DNA of 64,000 nt from Sutcliffiella horikoshii DSM 8719. Its GTDB lineage: Bacteria; Bacillota; Bacilli; Bacillales; Bacillaceae_I. A model generated the notes under the pieces. It was not told the origin of the DNA, did no database searches, and saw only the letters and a program-made list of their open reading frames with translations. Made by a program: the position numbers and the translations under genes. The stretch spans positions 62,001 through 126,000 of the forward strand of contig LQXN01000066.1 of the NCBI GenBank assembly GCA_001648575.1, written 5' to 3'. Positions 1-7,370 of this stretch are shown in pieces. Position 1 is the stretch's first letter, and the number at the start of each line of letters is the position of its first letter.

Positions 1-179
1 TGAGTGATAAGACAGATATTAAACTTCCTTATGAGACCAAGGTCTTAGCCCGTTCGGACGAAAAAACAATAATTTTGGCAACAGACAATATCGAAAAAAT
101 CCTTACTGAAAACCCGCTTGCTTCATGCTTTGCTTTAAAAGGTGCTTTTCAACATACTCCTGAAAAAGTAATAATATAA
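1..179 (+). CDS. 3' end of a small unidentified protein
   Basis: An open frame runs from base 3 to a TAA at 177-179 and encodes about 59 residues, beginning SDKTDIKLPYETKVLARSDE and ending EKVII. Bases 1-2 are TG, so a single missing base before the window (A, G or T) would supply a start codon directly before the serine. The whole gene may therefore be 60 codons with only its first base missing. The residues are mixed and charged and show no membrane segment or motif I recognise. It ends two bases before the repeat element at 181. Coding status is supported by the uninterrupted frame and plausible composition only; function unknown. Confidence 0.5.
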   Translation, partial: SDKTDIKLPYETKVLARSDEKTIILATDNIEKILTENPLASCFALKGAFQHTPEKVII

Positions 180-180
180 A

Positions 181-367
181 GGCTCTGTTGAACACCGCTG
201 TTGATTTCCGCAATAGTCTTCGCTTTCCGCGGGGCGACAATCTTGAGCCTCCTCACAACGTTTGGGGGTGTCAAGATTGTCGCTATTCTCCCGCTGGAGT
301 CTACGCCTTTTGCTTCAATCAACAGCTGGAAATCTACTCATTATCAACAGTAAACTTTAACAGAGCC
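181..367. mobile_element. MITE-like repeat, type A (GGCTCTGTT ends)
   Basis: A 187-bp noncoding element starts with GGCTCTGTT (181-189) and ends with its perfect inverted copy AACAGAGCC (359-367). It is flanked by AATATAAA on the left (173-180) and GATATAAA on the right (368-375), a near-perfect 8-bp direct repeat. Inside is a palindromic core starting CTGTTGATTTCCG and ending CAATCAACAG, with a strong inner stem CGACAATCTTGA (235-246) against TCAAGATTGTCG (271-282). The core is related to the B elements elsewhere in the window but the ends differ. GGCTCT-type ends and an 8-bp duplication resemble those of ISL3-family elements, so mobilisation by such a transposase is an inference. No transposase gene is present. 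Confidence 0.75.
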
Positions 368-393
368 GATATAAAAAAACACTCTTCTTTCTA

Positions 394-433
394 ACCAGCT
401 TGTCTCATATATATGTGACAAGCTGGTTTTTTA
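394..433 (+). terminator. Intrinsic terminator downstream of the type A repeat
   Basis: The arms AACCAGCTTGTC (394-405) and GACAAGCTGGTT (417-428) are perfectly complementary around an AT-rich loop and are followed by a T run. This would end transcription from the small gene at 1-179, now separated from it by the 187-bp repeat. Confidence 0.85.
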
Positions 434-467
434 TAGGAAACACTGGAAAGAAGAGGGTGGGGAGATC

Positions 468-1490
468 GTGAAACGCAGTTGGATGAGTGCTTGTCAAATC
501 GGAGCGGTGTATGTGGGTACGATAGTGGGAGCCGGATTTGCCACAGGGAAAGAGATAGTTCAGTTTTTTACCCAATATGGCTGGATCGGTTTTTTTACAA
601 TATTACTTAGCGGATTTCTGTTTATATGGTTAGGAACTAAAATGATGTTGATTTCTAAACGTATAAAAGCAAATTCCTATAAAGAATTCAATGAATATCT
701 CTTTGGGGCTTCAGCCGGGACCGCTGTGAATATATTTATGTTGGTCATCCTCATTTGTGTCGGGGCAGTCATGCTTTCCGGGGCAGGAGCGGTGTTTGAG
801 GAACAGCTTGGATGGTCGTTTCAACTGGGGTTGTTGGTCACTGTTATATTGTCAGTGAGTGTCGTCCTCTTTGGGGTGAGAGGGCTTGTTGGAGTCAATA
901 TTATTGTCGTTCCTGTAATGGTTATCTTTAGTTTTATCATAGCCGGAAACGCCATATTGGAGAATGGTTTTTCCTTTATGGATCTAAACCCAGTCAGCAC
1001 TAGTGTGAAGGGCTGGCTTGCACCTTTTATGTACGTATCGTTCAATCTAGCCATGGCACAACCTGTGTTGGTTCCTTTGGCGGTTGAAGCAAACGATGAC
1101 TGGGTGATCAAGCGCGGCGGTTACATTGGTGGTGCAGTCTTATGTTTTATTTTATTGACCTGCCATATTTCTTTAGCTTCGCTTCCAAATTTTTCATCTT
1201 TTGAAATTCCAATGGCGGAAGTGGTTAAATTGAGTATGCTTTCTTTCTTCGGGATATATGTGTTCGTCATTTATGGAGAGATATTCACATCTGTTGTAAG
1301 TGATATCTTTGGTTTGCAAAGACAATTGGAGAGTATGCTGAACGTTTCCAGGTATGTCATTACAATGGTACTAATCAGCATCATTTATATGATAAGTCAA
1401 ATCGGCTATGGTAGTTTGATTGAGCATTTATATCCTCTTTTTGGCTATGTAAGTATGGCGTTTCTTCTGCTGTTGATTATTAGAAAATGA
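468..1490 (+). CDS. ykvI: YkvI-family membrane protein
   Basis: A 340-residue polytopic membrane protein of the YkvI/COG3949 family. The N-terminus, with a GAVYVGTIVGAGFATGKE stretch, resembles the first helix of LeuT-fold transporters, and about ten hydrophobic segments follow. The substrate is not known. The GTG start at 468 is chosen because a strong GGGTGGGGAG ribosome site lies at 455-464. In B. subtilis ykvI lies directly upstream of the queuosine genes queC-queF. Here about 4.7 kb of other genes separates it from queC, so the neighbourhood is related but expanded. Family assignment is from sequence resemblance; no transport role can be claimed. Confidence 0.85.
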   Translation: MKRSWMSACQIGAVYVGTIVGAGFATGKEIVQFFTQYGWIGFFTILLSGFLFIWLGTKMMLISKRIKANSYKEFNEYLFGASAGTAVNIFMLVILICVGAVMLSGAGAVFEEQLGWSFQLGLLVTVILSVSVVLFGVRGLVGVNIIVVPVMVIFSFIIAGNAILENGFSFMDLNPVSTSVKGWLAPFMYVSFNLAMAQPVLVPLAVEANDDWVIKRGGYIGGAVLCFILLTCHISLASLPNFSSFEIPMAEVVKLSMLSFFGIYVFVIYGEIFTSVVSDIFGLQRQLESMLNVSRYVITMVLISIIYMISQIGYGSLIEHLYPLFGYVSMAFLLLLIIRK

Positions 1491-1559
1491 AAATGATCTG
1501 TTAATTGGAGCGGAGGCTAAGCTTTTGATAAAAGGCGATGTTTTTGTTGGTAGTAATCC

Positions 1560-1581
1560 GTGGGGCTTAAGGCCGCCCCAC
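1560..1581. repeat. Inverted repeat between convergent genes
   Basis: GTGGGGC (1560-1566) pairs with GCCCCAC (1575-1581) across an 8-nt spacer, between the ends of ykvI and the convergent gene at 1616. There is no clear T run on either side, so it is a weak candidate for a shared terminator. Confidence 0.4.
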
Positions 1582-1615
1582 AGATAGCGCATCTGTTCAT
1601 CAGCTGCACACGAAC

Positions 1616-2017
1616 TTATCGTATGAAGGTAGCAACCACAGCCACAATTGGAATGGCAGTCATCAAGACATTTCCCATTAAAAAGAAAGTCATTAATTTC
1701 ACTTTAAGATCTGGTGCCTGACTTTCCAGTGCGGACTTCTTCATTAAATTCATGATGAAATTAACCAGAACACTTGCACCTATAATAACTAGTGGTATGA
1801 TGACGTCAATAGTAGAATCCATCAAGTTAATAAAACCAAAAACAATAAGTATGATCGGCAATGCTTCAATTACGGCGACGTAAATAAAAAACTTTGTCTG
1901 GATCTGAGACAAAGAGCCCGGCTCAACAACAAGTTTCTCCATGCTTGATCTTAGGGCAATTGAAATACCAAAGCTTGCAATCACAGCAGCTAACACAAAT
2001 AAATATAAAGCGTCCAA
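1616..2017 (-). CDS. Orphan ATP synthase subunit c-like membrane protein
   Basis: 133 residues with four hydrophobic segments (about 4-22, 42-66, 72-93 and 107-131). The first half reads like an F0 subunit c hairpin. A polar loop containing VEPGSLSQIQTKFF stands where c subunits have their arginine-proline-glutamate loop, and the second helix contains VAVIEALPIILIVFGF, close to the c-subunit VALVEALPII motif with its ion-binding glutamate. The second half is a further hairpin without an obvious carboxylate, so the protein is nearly twice the normal 70-90 residue length. No other ATP synthase genes are nearby. A ribosome site precedes the ATG. The c-like fold is inferred from the motif; whether it forms a ring or moves ions is unknown. 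Confidence 0.6.
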   Translation of the reverse strand: MDALYLFVLAAVIASFGISIALRSSMEKLVVEPGSLSQIQTKFFIYVAVIEALPIILIVFGFINLMDSTIDVIIPLVIIGASVLVNFIMNLMKKSALESQAPDLKVKLMTFFLMGNVLMTAIPIVAVVATFIR

Positions 2018-2087
2018 AAAATCTCCTCCTGTACAAATATCATAAATTTCTATTTTATCTCAAATTTTACAATTATGATATCAATTA

Positions 2088-2702
2088 TCAGAAATTTAAT
2101 GGAAAAATAACCAAAAGCCATAAATCAAAAATTAAATGGGAGATAATTATCATCGCAAGGGATTTCTTCCATTCATATAGTGCTCCCCAAGTAATCCCGG
2201 CGGTCAAGGCGGCAGCGACAAGCATAGGGTTTCCCGTCCAAATATGTGCTAAAGCATACATAGTGCTTGCTATAAGGACACCTTTATATCTGCCTGTTTT
2301 CTGTACCAACCTCGTTTGTAAAAACCTTCTCCAAAAAACCTCCTCCCCGGGTATGATAATGACAACAAGTGCAATATAATGCCACCAAAATGTTGGACCA
2401 ACCACACTATATAAATCTTCCACAAAAGGTAATAAAGGAAAAGGCAGAACTTTTAATAACAGATATGCGACCAAAAAAATGGCGTATAAAATTGTACCCG
2501 TCACAAACCCATAGCTAATATCCTTAAAGGAGAAAAAAGCTTTCTTAATTGAATATGATCTATCACCAATTAAACTGATGCAAATTAGTGTGAGTAATGA
2601 AAAAGTAAATAAAATCCAAAATTGGTCAGTCAGCTGAAAACTGATCCCTAATAACAGATTTGCCAGTGCCCAAACTCCAATTATCCAAAGTGTCTGTTTC
2701 AT
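2088..2702 (-). CDS. CPBP-family intramembrane metalloprotease
   Basis: 204 residues with about six to seven membrane segments. It carries the hallmark EExxxR motif (GEEVFWRRFL, about residues 118-127), a second conserved histidine in YALAHIW (about 154) and a third in IISHLIFDLW near the C-terminus. These are the expected zinc-binding residues of CAAX/Abi-type membrane proteases. A GGGGGAT ribosome site precedes the ATG at 2702. Family members process prenylated or bacteriocin-related peptides or have unknown substrates; no bacteriocin genes are adjacent, so the substrate cannot be named. Confidence 0.85.
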   Translation of the reverse strand: MKQTLWIIGVWALANLLLGISFQLTDQFWILFTFSLLTLICISLIGDRSYSIKKAFFSFKDISYGFVTGTILYAIFLVAYLLLKVLPFPLLPFVEDLYSVVGPTFWWHYIALVVIIIPGEEVFWRRFLQTRLVQKTGRYKGVLIASTMYALAHIWTGNPMLVAAALTAGITWGALYEWKKSLAMIIISHLIFDLWLLVIFPLNF

Positions 2703-2806
2703 ATTTTATCCCCCGCAAATATTCTTGACCTTATTTTAACAGTAAAGCGCTGCTACATAAACGTACATACTACAAGAGATAACCATATCAAGAAGGAGTT
2801 GTGAAA

Positions 2807-2923
2807 ATGACACAATCTAAAAGCCAACAGGAAAGACAACGAAAAGTGAGAAAACAGTCCCAAAATGAACATGGTAAAGTGAAAAGTTTCGAACAACTTG
2901 CACAAGAAGCAGACAAAAAATAA
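2807..2923 (+). CDS. Small hydrophilic protein, 38 residues
   Basis: A short gene beginning MTQSKSQQERQRKVRKQ and ending LAQEADKK. It is preceded by an excellent AAGAAGGAG ribosome site about 8 nt before the ATG and followed closely by an intrinsic terminator. The product is highly charged, lacks hydrophobic segments and is rich in Gln, Lys and Arg. Such short basic proteins are common among small sporulation or DNA-associated proteins of Bacillaceae, but I do not recognise the family. Coding status rests on the ribosome site and terminator pairing. Confidence 0.6.
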   Translation: MTQSKSQQERQRKVRKQSQNEHGKVKSFEQLAQEADKK

Positions 2924-2934
2924 AAAATCAGATT

Positions 2935-2969
2935 AGAGCCAACCTGCCATTTTGGAGTGGCTCTTTTTA
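2935..2969 (+). terminator. Intrinsic terminator after the 38-residue gene
   Basis: AGAGCCA (2935-2941) pairs with TGGCTCT (2958-2964), followed by a run of T. Confidence 0.8.
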
Positions 2970-3135
2970 TATGGCCATTTTCGTAAACTTTTTTGCTCGT
3001 CTTTACTAACAATGCCGACTTTTTGCTAGTGATTAACAACAATCTTTTGGAAGAGAGGCTTATTGGAACGGTGTATATTGAAAGTGATTAAAAAGCATAC
3101 TATGGGAAGATATTACAGATAAAGGGGCATGCTTA

Positions 3136-3900
3136 ATGGGAAATCAACATGAAAAGAAAAGGTATGTTGCCATATTAAGCCCCTATACATCAAGTATTTT
3201 GCATTACCGCAAACCATTCGTAGTAGCTTGGTGGGGAGCAGCATTTCCAGGTTTCGGTCATTTTATGCTCTCGAAATACCTAACTGCTTTCATTCTTATA
3301 TCTTGGGAAGTGATCATCAATAACTTGGCACATCTTAATGAGGCCATCTTTCTTTCCATGATAGGCAGATATGAAGAAGCAATCGCGGTTCTGGATCAAC
3401 ACTGGATTATCCTCTATATTTGTATGTATGTTTTTTCAATATGGGACAGTTACCGGCTGACAATTGAAATGAATAAACATTATTCTTTAGCCTATTATGA
3501 AGATTTCCCGATACTCATTAAAAATACTTCCTCTATTGAGATTAATGTGCTGGATAAAAAGAATCCTTTACTTGCCATTGTTTGGTCATTATTGGCACCA
3601 GGACTCGGAAACCTTTATGCAACAAGGGTCCTGTCCGTTATTTTCGTTCTGACTTGGTGGCTGGTTATTACTTATCAAGCAAATGTGTTTCCTGCTATCC
3701 ATATGACATTGGTTGGGAATTTTGATGAGGCGACAAAAATATTGGTTCCGCAATGGTTCCTGTTCGTCCCTTCGATTTATTGTTTTGCCGCTTATGATTC
3801 ATATGTCAGCGCGGTTGAGCTAAATAAATTTATTGATAAATACATTGCCAAAGAATTGAAAAGAAAGTATCAGGATAGTCAGTTTAAAATGCCTTTATAG
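3136..3900 (+). CDS. Membrane protein with two copies of an about 90-residue domain
   Basis: 254 residues made of an internal duplication. Repeat 1 (about residues 32-117) and repeat 2 (about 148-233) share the order: PG(F/L)G with a first helix, a W-rich second helix, an amphipathic stretch with (R/N)(Y/F)(E/D)EA, a third helix, and a closing (W/Y)DSY....E(M/L)NK. The C-terminal tail is basic. A single-copy relative lies at 29116-29589 in this window, with the matching PGFGQLLNKKY and MWDAF signatures. Function unknown; resemblance to small prokaryotic TM2-like membrane domains is possible but not claimed. AAAGGGG 8-12 nt before the ATG supports the start. The next gene follows 16 bp downstream and may be co-transcribed. 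Confidence 0.7.
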   Translation: MGNQHEKKRYVAILSPYTSSILHYRKPFVVAWWGAAFPGFGHFMLSKYLTAFILISWEVIINNLAHLNEAIFLSMIGRYEEAIAVLDQHWIILYICMYVFSIWDSYRLTIEMNKHYSLAYYEDFPILIKNTSSIEINVLDKKNPLLAIVWSLLAPGLGNLYATRVLSVIFVLTWWLVITYQANVFPAIHMTLVGNFDEATKILVPQWFLFVPSIYCFAAYDSYVSAVELNKFIDKYIAKELKRKYQDSQFKMPL

Positions 3901-3916
3901 AAAAGAGCTGGAAGTA

Positions 3917-4399
3917 ATGTACCTTTTCGCTACATTTAAATACAATATGGAAATGGAACTTACATTACGTGAATTAGAAAAGCTGGGACTCACAAAAGAA
4001 CAAATTCTTGTCATACCTCTTGATAAGATGAAATTCCAAACTAAAGCAATTGATTCCATGCATCGCTCGGATGGAAGGAGCCTTATTGATTTAGCTGCTA
4101 TCTTTGGAATTATCTTTATGTTGCTTGGGGTTATCTATGGATATGTCTTTTATCTGGGACCGATTCTTTGGGGACTTTTCGGTTTGGTTTTCGGAGCTAT
4201 CCTCGGATTTTTGGTTGATTATTATTTTACTAAAAAAAGTGAGTTTTCTATGCGTAAGCGCGGCTCTGACGCTGATCTTGTCCTCCTGATACATTGCCCT
4301 CAGGAGAAACAGGAGAAAGTGGAGGATATACTGTGGAACAATATGGTGCTGGGTATAGGAACACTTGACAGTAAGACTTCAGAAAATAAAATATATTAA
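3917..4399 (+). CDS. Small membrane protein, unknown function
   Basis: 160 residues. The N-terminal 55 residues look cytosolic, with a small ferredoxin-like or stress-protein-like pattern (MYLFATFKYNMEMELTLREL). Two glycine-rich membrane helices follow at about 57-78 and 80-103, ending in a charged tail with a VLLIHCPQEKQEKVEDILW stretch. The repeat of aliphatic strands before and after a glycine-rich membrane hairpin resembles YflT/17M-like general stress proteins, but this is weak. It sits 16 bp after the duplicated membrane-protein gene and is followed at once by a terminator carrying a B element. Function unknown. Confidence 0.6.
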   Translation: MYLFATFKYNMEMELTLRELEKLGLTKEQILVIPLDKMKFQTKAIDSMHRSDGRSLIDLAAIFGIIFMLLGVIYGYVFYLGPILWGLFGLVFGAILGFLVDYYFTKKSEFSMRKRGSDADLVLLIHCPQEKQEKVEDILWNNMVLGIGTLDSKTSENKIY

Positions 4400-4401
4400 A
4401 T

Positions 4402-4430
4402 AGTGCCTTTCCTTCAAATGGAATGGCACT
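4402..4430. terminator. Left copy of the terminator hairpin at B element 1
   Basis: AGTGCCTTTCC (4402-4412) pairs with GGAATGGCACT (4420-4430) except for one T-T mismatch. No T run follows, because the B element starts directly at 4431. It matches the right copy at 4607-4635 at 25 of 29 positions. A perfect ancestral hairpin would explain both copies, each having lost one pair. Confidence 0.75.
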
Positions 4431-4606
4431 CAGACTGTTGACAAACTAAGAAATAGTTAAGTTATCTGTTGGAACAGTTGATTTTCGTTCCAGGCGCTTC
4501 GCTTTCCTGCGGGGTCTTACATGTCCCTTCCTCCCGCAGGAGTCTACGCTCCTTCCACTGCGATCAACTAGGGAATTTCATTATTTTAAGCTTTGTCTAC
4601 ACACTT
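4431..4606 (+). mobile_element. B element 1 (internally deleted)
   Basis: A 176-bp noncoding element that starts CAGACTGTTGACAAAC and ends GCTTTGTCTACACACTT. The core begins GTTGATTTTCGTTCCAGGCG and ends CACTGCGATCAAC, an imperfect long palindrome. Compared with other copies it lacks the central GGCGGTCC...CCTCCTC segment, between CTTTCCTGC and GGGGTCTTAC. It is flanked by two copies of the same terminator hairpin, between convergent genes. Confidence 0.8.
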
Positions 4607-4635
4607 AGTGCCATTCCTCTAAATGGAAGGGCACT
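4607..4635. terminator. Right copy of the terminator hairpin at B element 1
   Basis: AGTGCCATTCC (4607-4617) pairs with GGAAGGGCACT (4625-4635), with one A-G mismatch, and is followed by an ATTTTATTTTATT tract. It also lies directly after the stop codon of the minus-strand DUF2254 gene, so it can serve both convergent genes. Confidence 0.8.
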
Positions 4636-4639
4636 AATT

Positions 4640-5974
4640 TTATTTTATTAATAGTTTTTGATATTCCTTCCCCTGTCCAAGTGAAAACAATAGCTCCTTT
4701 AGGTTCCTGTTCAACCTTTCCATCTCCAGTTCGTAATAGGTTTCCTCCTTTATAGTTTCTGTCGTATGCTTTGTATATTTCCATATTGCTTTTTTGCGAA
4801 ATGTAGGAGAGTGGTCTGCAATTATTTTTAATACATGTATTATGGATGAGATAACATCTATGTCTATTTTTCCGTATCGCAGAATTGGTGAAAAAGCAAT
4901 ATCGAGATAATCGAAAAAGTCCGGTGTTTTTATAATCACTCGTAAATTCCTGTTTTTGTCATTAAAGTATGGTTGTGGGCCCTGCATGGATGCAAGCTTT
5001 GATAGCAAGGTCCCTAGTTGTTCTATGCAATGGACGGCTGTACTGGGATCATTTATACCTGAGGATAGTGCTCTTACCCCAATTTCAGTTACTTTTCTAA
5101 TTCCAAATTCAACATCCTCCAATGGTGCCCGGGAAATGGAAACGGTTATAAAAGATAGAAAAGAATTTTCATTTATTTTGTCACCTGATCCCCAAATTGA
5201 TAAAAGTGGTGTATGTTCATTAATGTAGTCGCCTTGCTGCCGTTCAACCCGCACGATACAATCAGCATCATATGCTTTCTTCACTAAAGCTTTTATATCG
5301 ATATACTGTACATATCCTGGTTCTTTACTCATGACTGTTATAGGTTCTTTAGTAGTGATATCTTGACTCTCCCAATCATCCCATGGTGCATCGTGAATGG
5401 AAGCGTCACTTTCTTCAAATAATTCTTCCATGCATTCCACCGTTTCAACCGTGATATTATGAAGTAAATTACTGACTTGTATCCATGTAGTGACATGTTG
5501 GATGAAAAAGACGAATACAATTAAGCATAAAATGGCAATAGCTACCGCAAACGATGGAACCAGGAAGAGTTGCTCTTCTGTCGTTTCCTTCAGGAACAAT
5601 AGCAGTATGATGCAATAGATGAACCCGGCGGTGAAAATTCCGAGGACTCTTTGTGTCGCATGGTCGGTAATGAAATTTTGCAGGGCTCTGGGTGAAAATT
5701 CTGAAAGGTATGTGGTCAAGACGACAAGAATGGTTGAAAATGTGATAGTAGTCATTGTTAACAACGAGGACGCTATGGAGCTGAGAATTGTCTGGGAAAG
5801 ACCTATATCAGAAAGGAATATCGCCGGTATATACTTCTCGGCTCCTTTATAGGAAAGAATATAATTATCAAGCAATAATGTACCAATTGCGAGTATGAAA
5901 GCCATTGTCCAGTAAAAAGAGGGCAAATACCAAAAACTTGTCCTTAAACGTAAAATACTGGCTGATCTAGCCAT
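4640..5974 (-). CDS. DUF2254-family membrane protein
   Basis: About 444 residues. Four membrane segments lie in the first 170 residues, with the conserved stretch SSIASSLLTMTTITFSTILV followed by a serine- and phenylalanine-rich SEFSPRALQNFI. A long soluble C-terminal part carries the family's SGINDPSTAVHCIEQLG motif. DUF2254 proteins are widespread predicted inner-membrane proteins of unknown function. The ATG at 5974 is preferred because GAAAGGG lies 8 nt upstream; a GTG at 5983 would sit directly on that site. The stop codon abuts the shared terminator of B element 1. Confidence 0.85.
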   Translation of the reverse strand: MARSASILRLRTSFWYLPSFYWTMAFILAIGTLLLDNYILSYKGAEKYIPAIFLSDIGLSQTILSSIASSLLTMTTITFSTILVVLTTYLSEFSPRALQNFITDHATQRVLGIFTAGFIYCIILLLFLKETTEEQLFLVPSFAVAIAILCLIVFVFFIQHVTTWIQVSNLLHNITVETVECMEELFEESDASIHDAPWDDWESQDITTKEPITVMSKEPGYVQYIDIKALVKKAYDADCIVRVERQQGDYINEHTPLLSIWGSGDKINENSFLSFITVSISRAPLEDVEFGIRKVTEIGVRALSSGINDPSTAVHCIEQLGTLLSKLASMQGPQPYFNDKNRNLRVIIKTPDFFDYLDIAFSPILRYGKIDIDVISSIIHVLKIIADHSPTFRKKAIWKYTKHTTETIKEETYYELEMERLNRNLKELLFSLGQGKEYQKLLIK

Positions 5975-6070
5975 GGCGAACACCCTTTCAAGAAAAAGTT
6001 ATTACAAGGAATGTGTAGAATCTTTTATAAAAATATGTTATAGTAACAAAGTTAAATTGAATAAAGTCTT

Positions 6071-6086
6071 ACGCCGATTGCGGCGT
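6071..6086 (+). repeat. Hairpin 5' of the preQ1 aptamer
   Basis: ACGCCG (6071-6076) pairs perfectly with CGGCGT (6081-6086) around ATTG, only four nucleotides before the preQ1 aptamer. It may be a 5' stabilising stem of the leader RNA. Confidence 0.5.
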
Positions 6087-6090
6087 CAGG

Positions 6091-6167
6091 AGAGGTTCTA
6101 GCAAATACCCTCTATAAAAAACTAAGGACAGATACCAAACTATATTCCTTAGGATATAGTTTTTTTA
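6091..6167 (+). promoter_or_regulatory. preQ1-I riboswitch controlling queCDEF
   Basis: AGAGGTTCTAGC (6091-6102) followed by ACCCTCT (6107-6113) and TATAAAAAACTAAGG is the preQ1-I aptamer: P1 hairpin, C-containing loop and A-rich tail. The terminator is ACTATATTCC with GGATATAGT and seven Ts, ending near 6167. CTAAGGA at the end of the aptamer is the perfect complement of TCCTTAG in the terminator loop and arm, so it can form an antiterminator. Ligand-stabilised folding of the tail would release TCCTTAG and allow termination. The mechanism is inferred from pairing and from characterised preQ1-I switches. It sits about 90 nt before queC, whose pathway makes preQ1. Confidence 0.93.
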
Positions 6168-6258
6168 TTTTTTCTGATGTTATGCGCTAGCCCTCATTAT
6201 TTTTGGTTAGTGCTTTTTTGTGAATAGAGATAGATTGTAAAAAAGGAGTGAAGACACG

Positions 6259-6930
6259 ATGAAGCAAAAGGAAAAAGCGATGGTCGTGTTCAGTGGAGGG
6301 CAAGACAGTACCACATGCCTAATATGGGCAATGAAGGAATTTGATGAGGTTGAAGCAGTAACCTTCCATTATGGCCAACGACACGAACTGGAAATTGATT
6401 GTGCTAAAAATATTGCAAAAGAACTTGGAGTAAACCACCGTATTCTAGATATGTCCCTGTTAGGACAACTGACTCCAAATGCTCTGACAAGAGATGATAT
6501 TGAAATTGAAGAAAAAGAAGGGGAATTGCCTAGCACATTTGTTGATGGTAGAAACCTTTTATTCCTTTCCTTTGCAGCTGTTGCCGCAAAGCAGATAGGA
6601 GCGAGACATATCGTGACTGGTGTATGTGAAACAGACTTCAGCGGATATCCTGACTGTCGTGATGTTTTCATTAAATCAATGAACGTGACATTGAATCTCT
6701 CTATGGATCATCCATTTGTCATACACACTCCATTGATGTGGCTGAACAAGGAGGAAACATGGAAGCTTGCTGATGATTTGGGTTCCTTGGAGTTTGTCAG
6801 GACCAAAACTTTAACCTGTTATAACGGAATCATTGCCGATGGGTGCGGCGAGTGCCCGGCATGTAAACTTAGAAAACGTGGATTAAATGATTACTTATCT
6901 ACAAAAAATAAAGGAGTTGTATCCTCATGA
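6259..6930 (+). CDS. queC: 7-cyano-7-deazaguanine synthase
   Basis: 223 residues. It converts 7-carboxy-7-deazaguanine to preQ0 with ATP and ammonia, in the cytosol. The N-terminal PP-loop [10 protein letters not shown] (about 11-20) binds ATP, and the C-terminal zinc knuckle appears as [19 protein letters not shown], giving the four expected cysteines. The length matches the family. AAAGGAGTG precedes the ATG. It is first in the queCDEF operon behind the preQ1 riboswitch, and its stop overlaps the start of queD. Confidence 0.97.
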   Translation: MKQKEKAMVVFSGGQDSTTCLIWAMKEFDEVEAVTFHYGQRHELEIDCAKNIAKELGVNHRILDMSLLGQLTPNALTRDDIEIEEKEGELPSTFVDGRNLLFLSFAAVAAKQIGARHIVTGVCETDFSGYPDCRDVFIKSMNVTLNLSMDHPFVIHTPLMWLNKEETWKLADDLGSLEFVRTKTLTCYNGIIADGCGECPACKLRKRGLNDYLSTKNKGVVSS

Positions 6931-7370
6931 TGCAACAGATTTACCCACAAGTTCAGCATGATTACTGCTATGAACTTAATAAAGACATGCATATAGCTGC
7001 TGCACACTATGTACCGTCAGATGCCGCAGGGAAGTGCAAGCAAATTCACGGTCATACCTACTTTGTCAATGTTACAGTTGCAGGTGATGAACTGGATGAG
7101 GCTGGCTTCCTTGTCAATTTTCAGGCGCTAAAGAAGCTTTTGCATGATAAATTTGACCATACGGTTCTAAACGAACATAAAGACGTATTCAATGACCAGG
7201 ATCCAAATTTTTTCCCTACGACGGAAGTGGTTGCAAGAACTATGTGGGAAACAATTGAGAACCATTTAAACTCCCTTTCTTCCAAACCTACCTGTCTTCA
7301 GGTGTTTGTAAGGGAGACTCCGACAAGTTATTGCTTGTACCGTCCAAAAAAGGGGAAGAAAAATGAGTGA
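6927..7370 (+). CDS. queD: 6-carboxy-5,6,7,8-tetrahydropterin synthase
   Basis: 147 residues. It converts 7,8-dihydroneopterin triphosphate to 6-carboxytetrahydropterin, step two of 7-deazaguanine synthesis. Zinc-binding histidines are visible in AAHYV (about residues 25-29) and in the [13 protein letters not shown] block (about 36-48), whose cysteine is the catalytic one. The FDHTVLNE and FPTTEVVA motifs are typical. The start codon ATGATG overlaps the queC stop by four bases, so translation is coupled; either ATG (6927 or 6930) may be used. The 3' end overlaps queE by eight bases. Confidence 0.96.
   Translation: MMQQIYPQVQHDYCYELNKDMHIAAAHYVPSDAAGKCKQIHGHTYFVNVTVAGDELDEAGFLVNFQALKKLLHDKFDHTVLNEHKDVFNDQDPNFFPTTEVVARTMWETIENHLNSLSSKPTCLQVFVRETPTSYCLYRPKKGKKNE

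Noticed and set aside
188-394. A 68-codon open frame over the type A repeat
   Set aside because: It lies almost entirely inside the palindromic repeat, has no ribosome site, and similar frames recur by chance in the other repeat copies (for example 4469-4651, 45278-45535 and 55127-55315).
4401-4640. CRISPR-like direct repeats
   Set aside because: The two 29-nt repeats are terminator hairpins separated by one 176-bp element; there is no regular array of repeats and spacers anywhere in the window.
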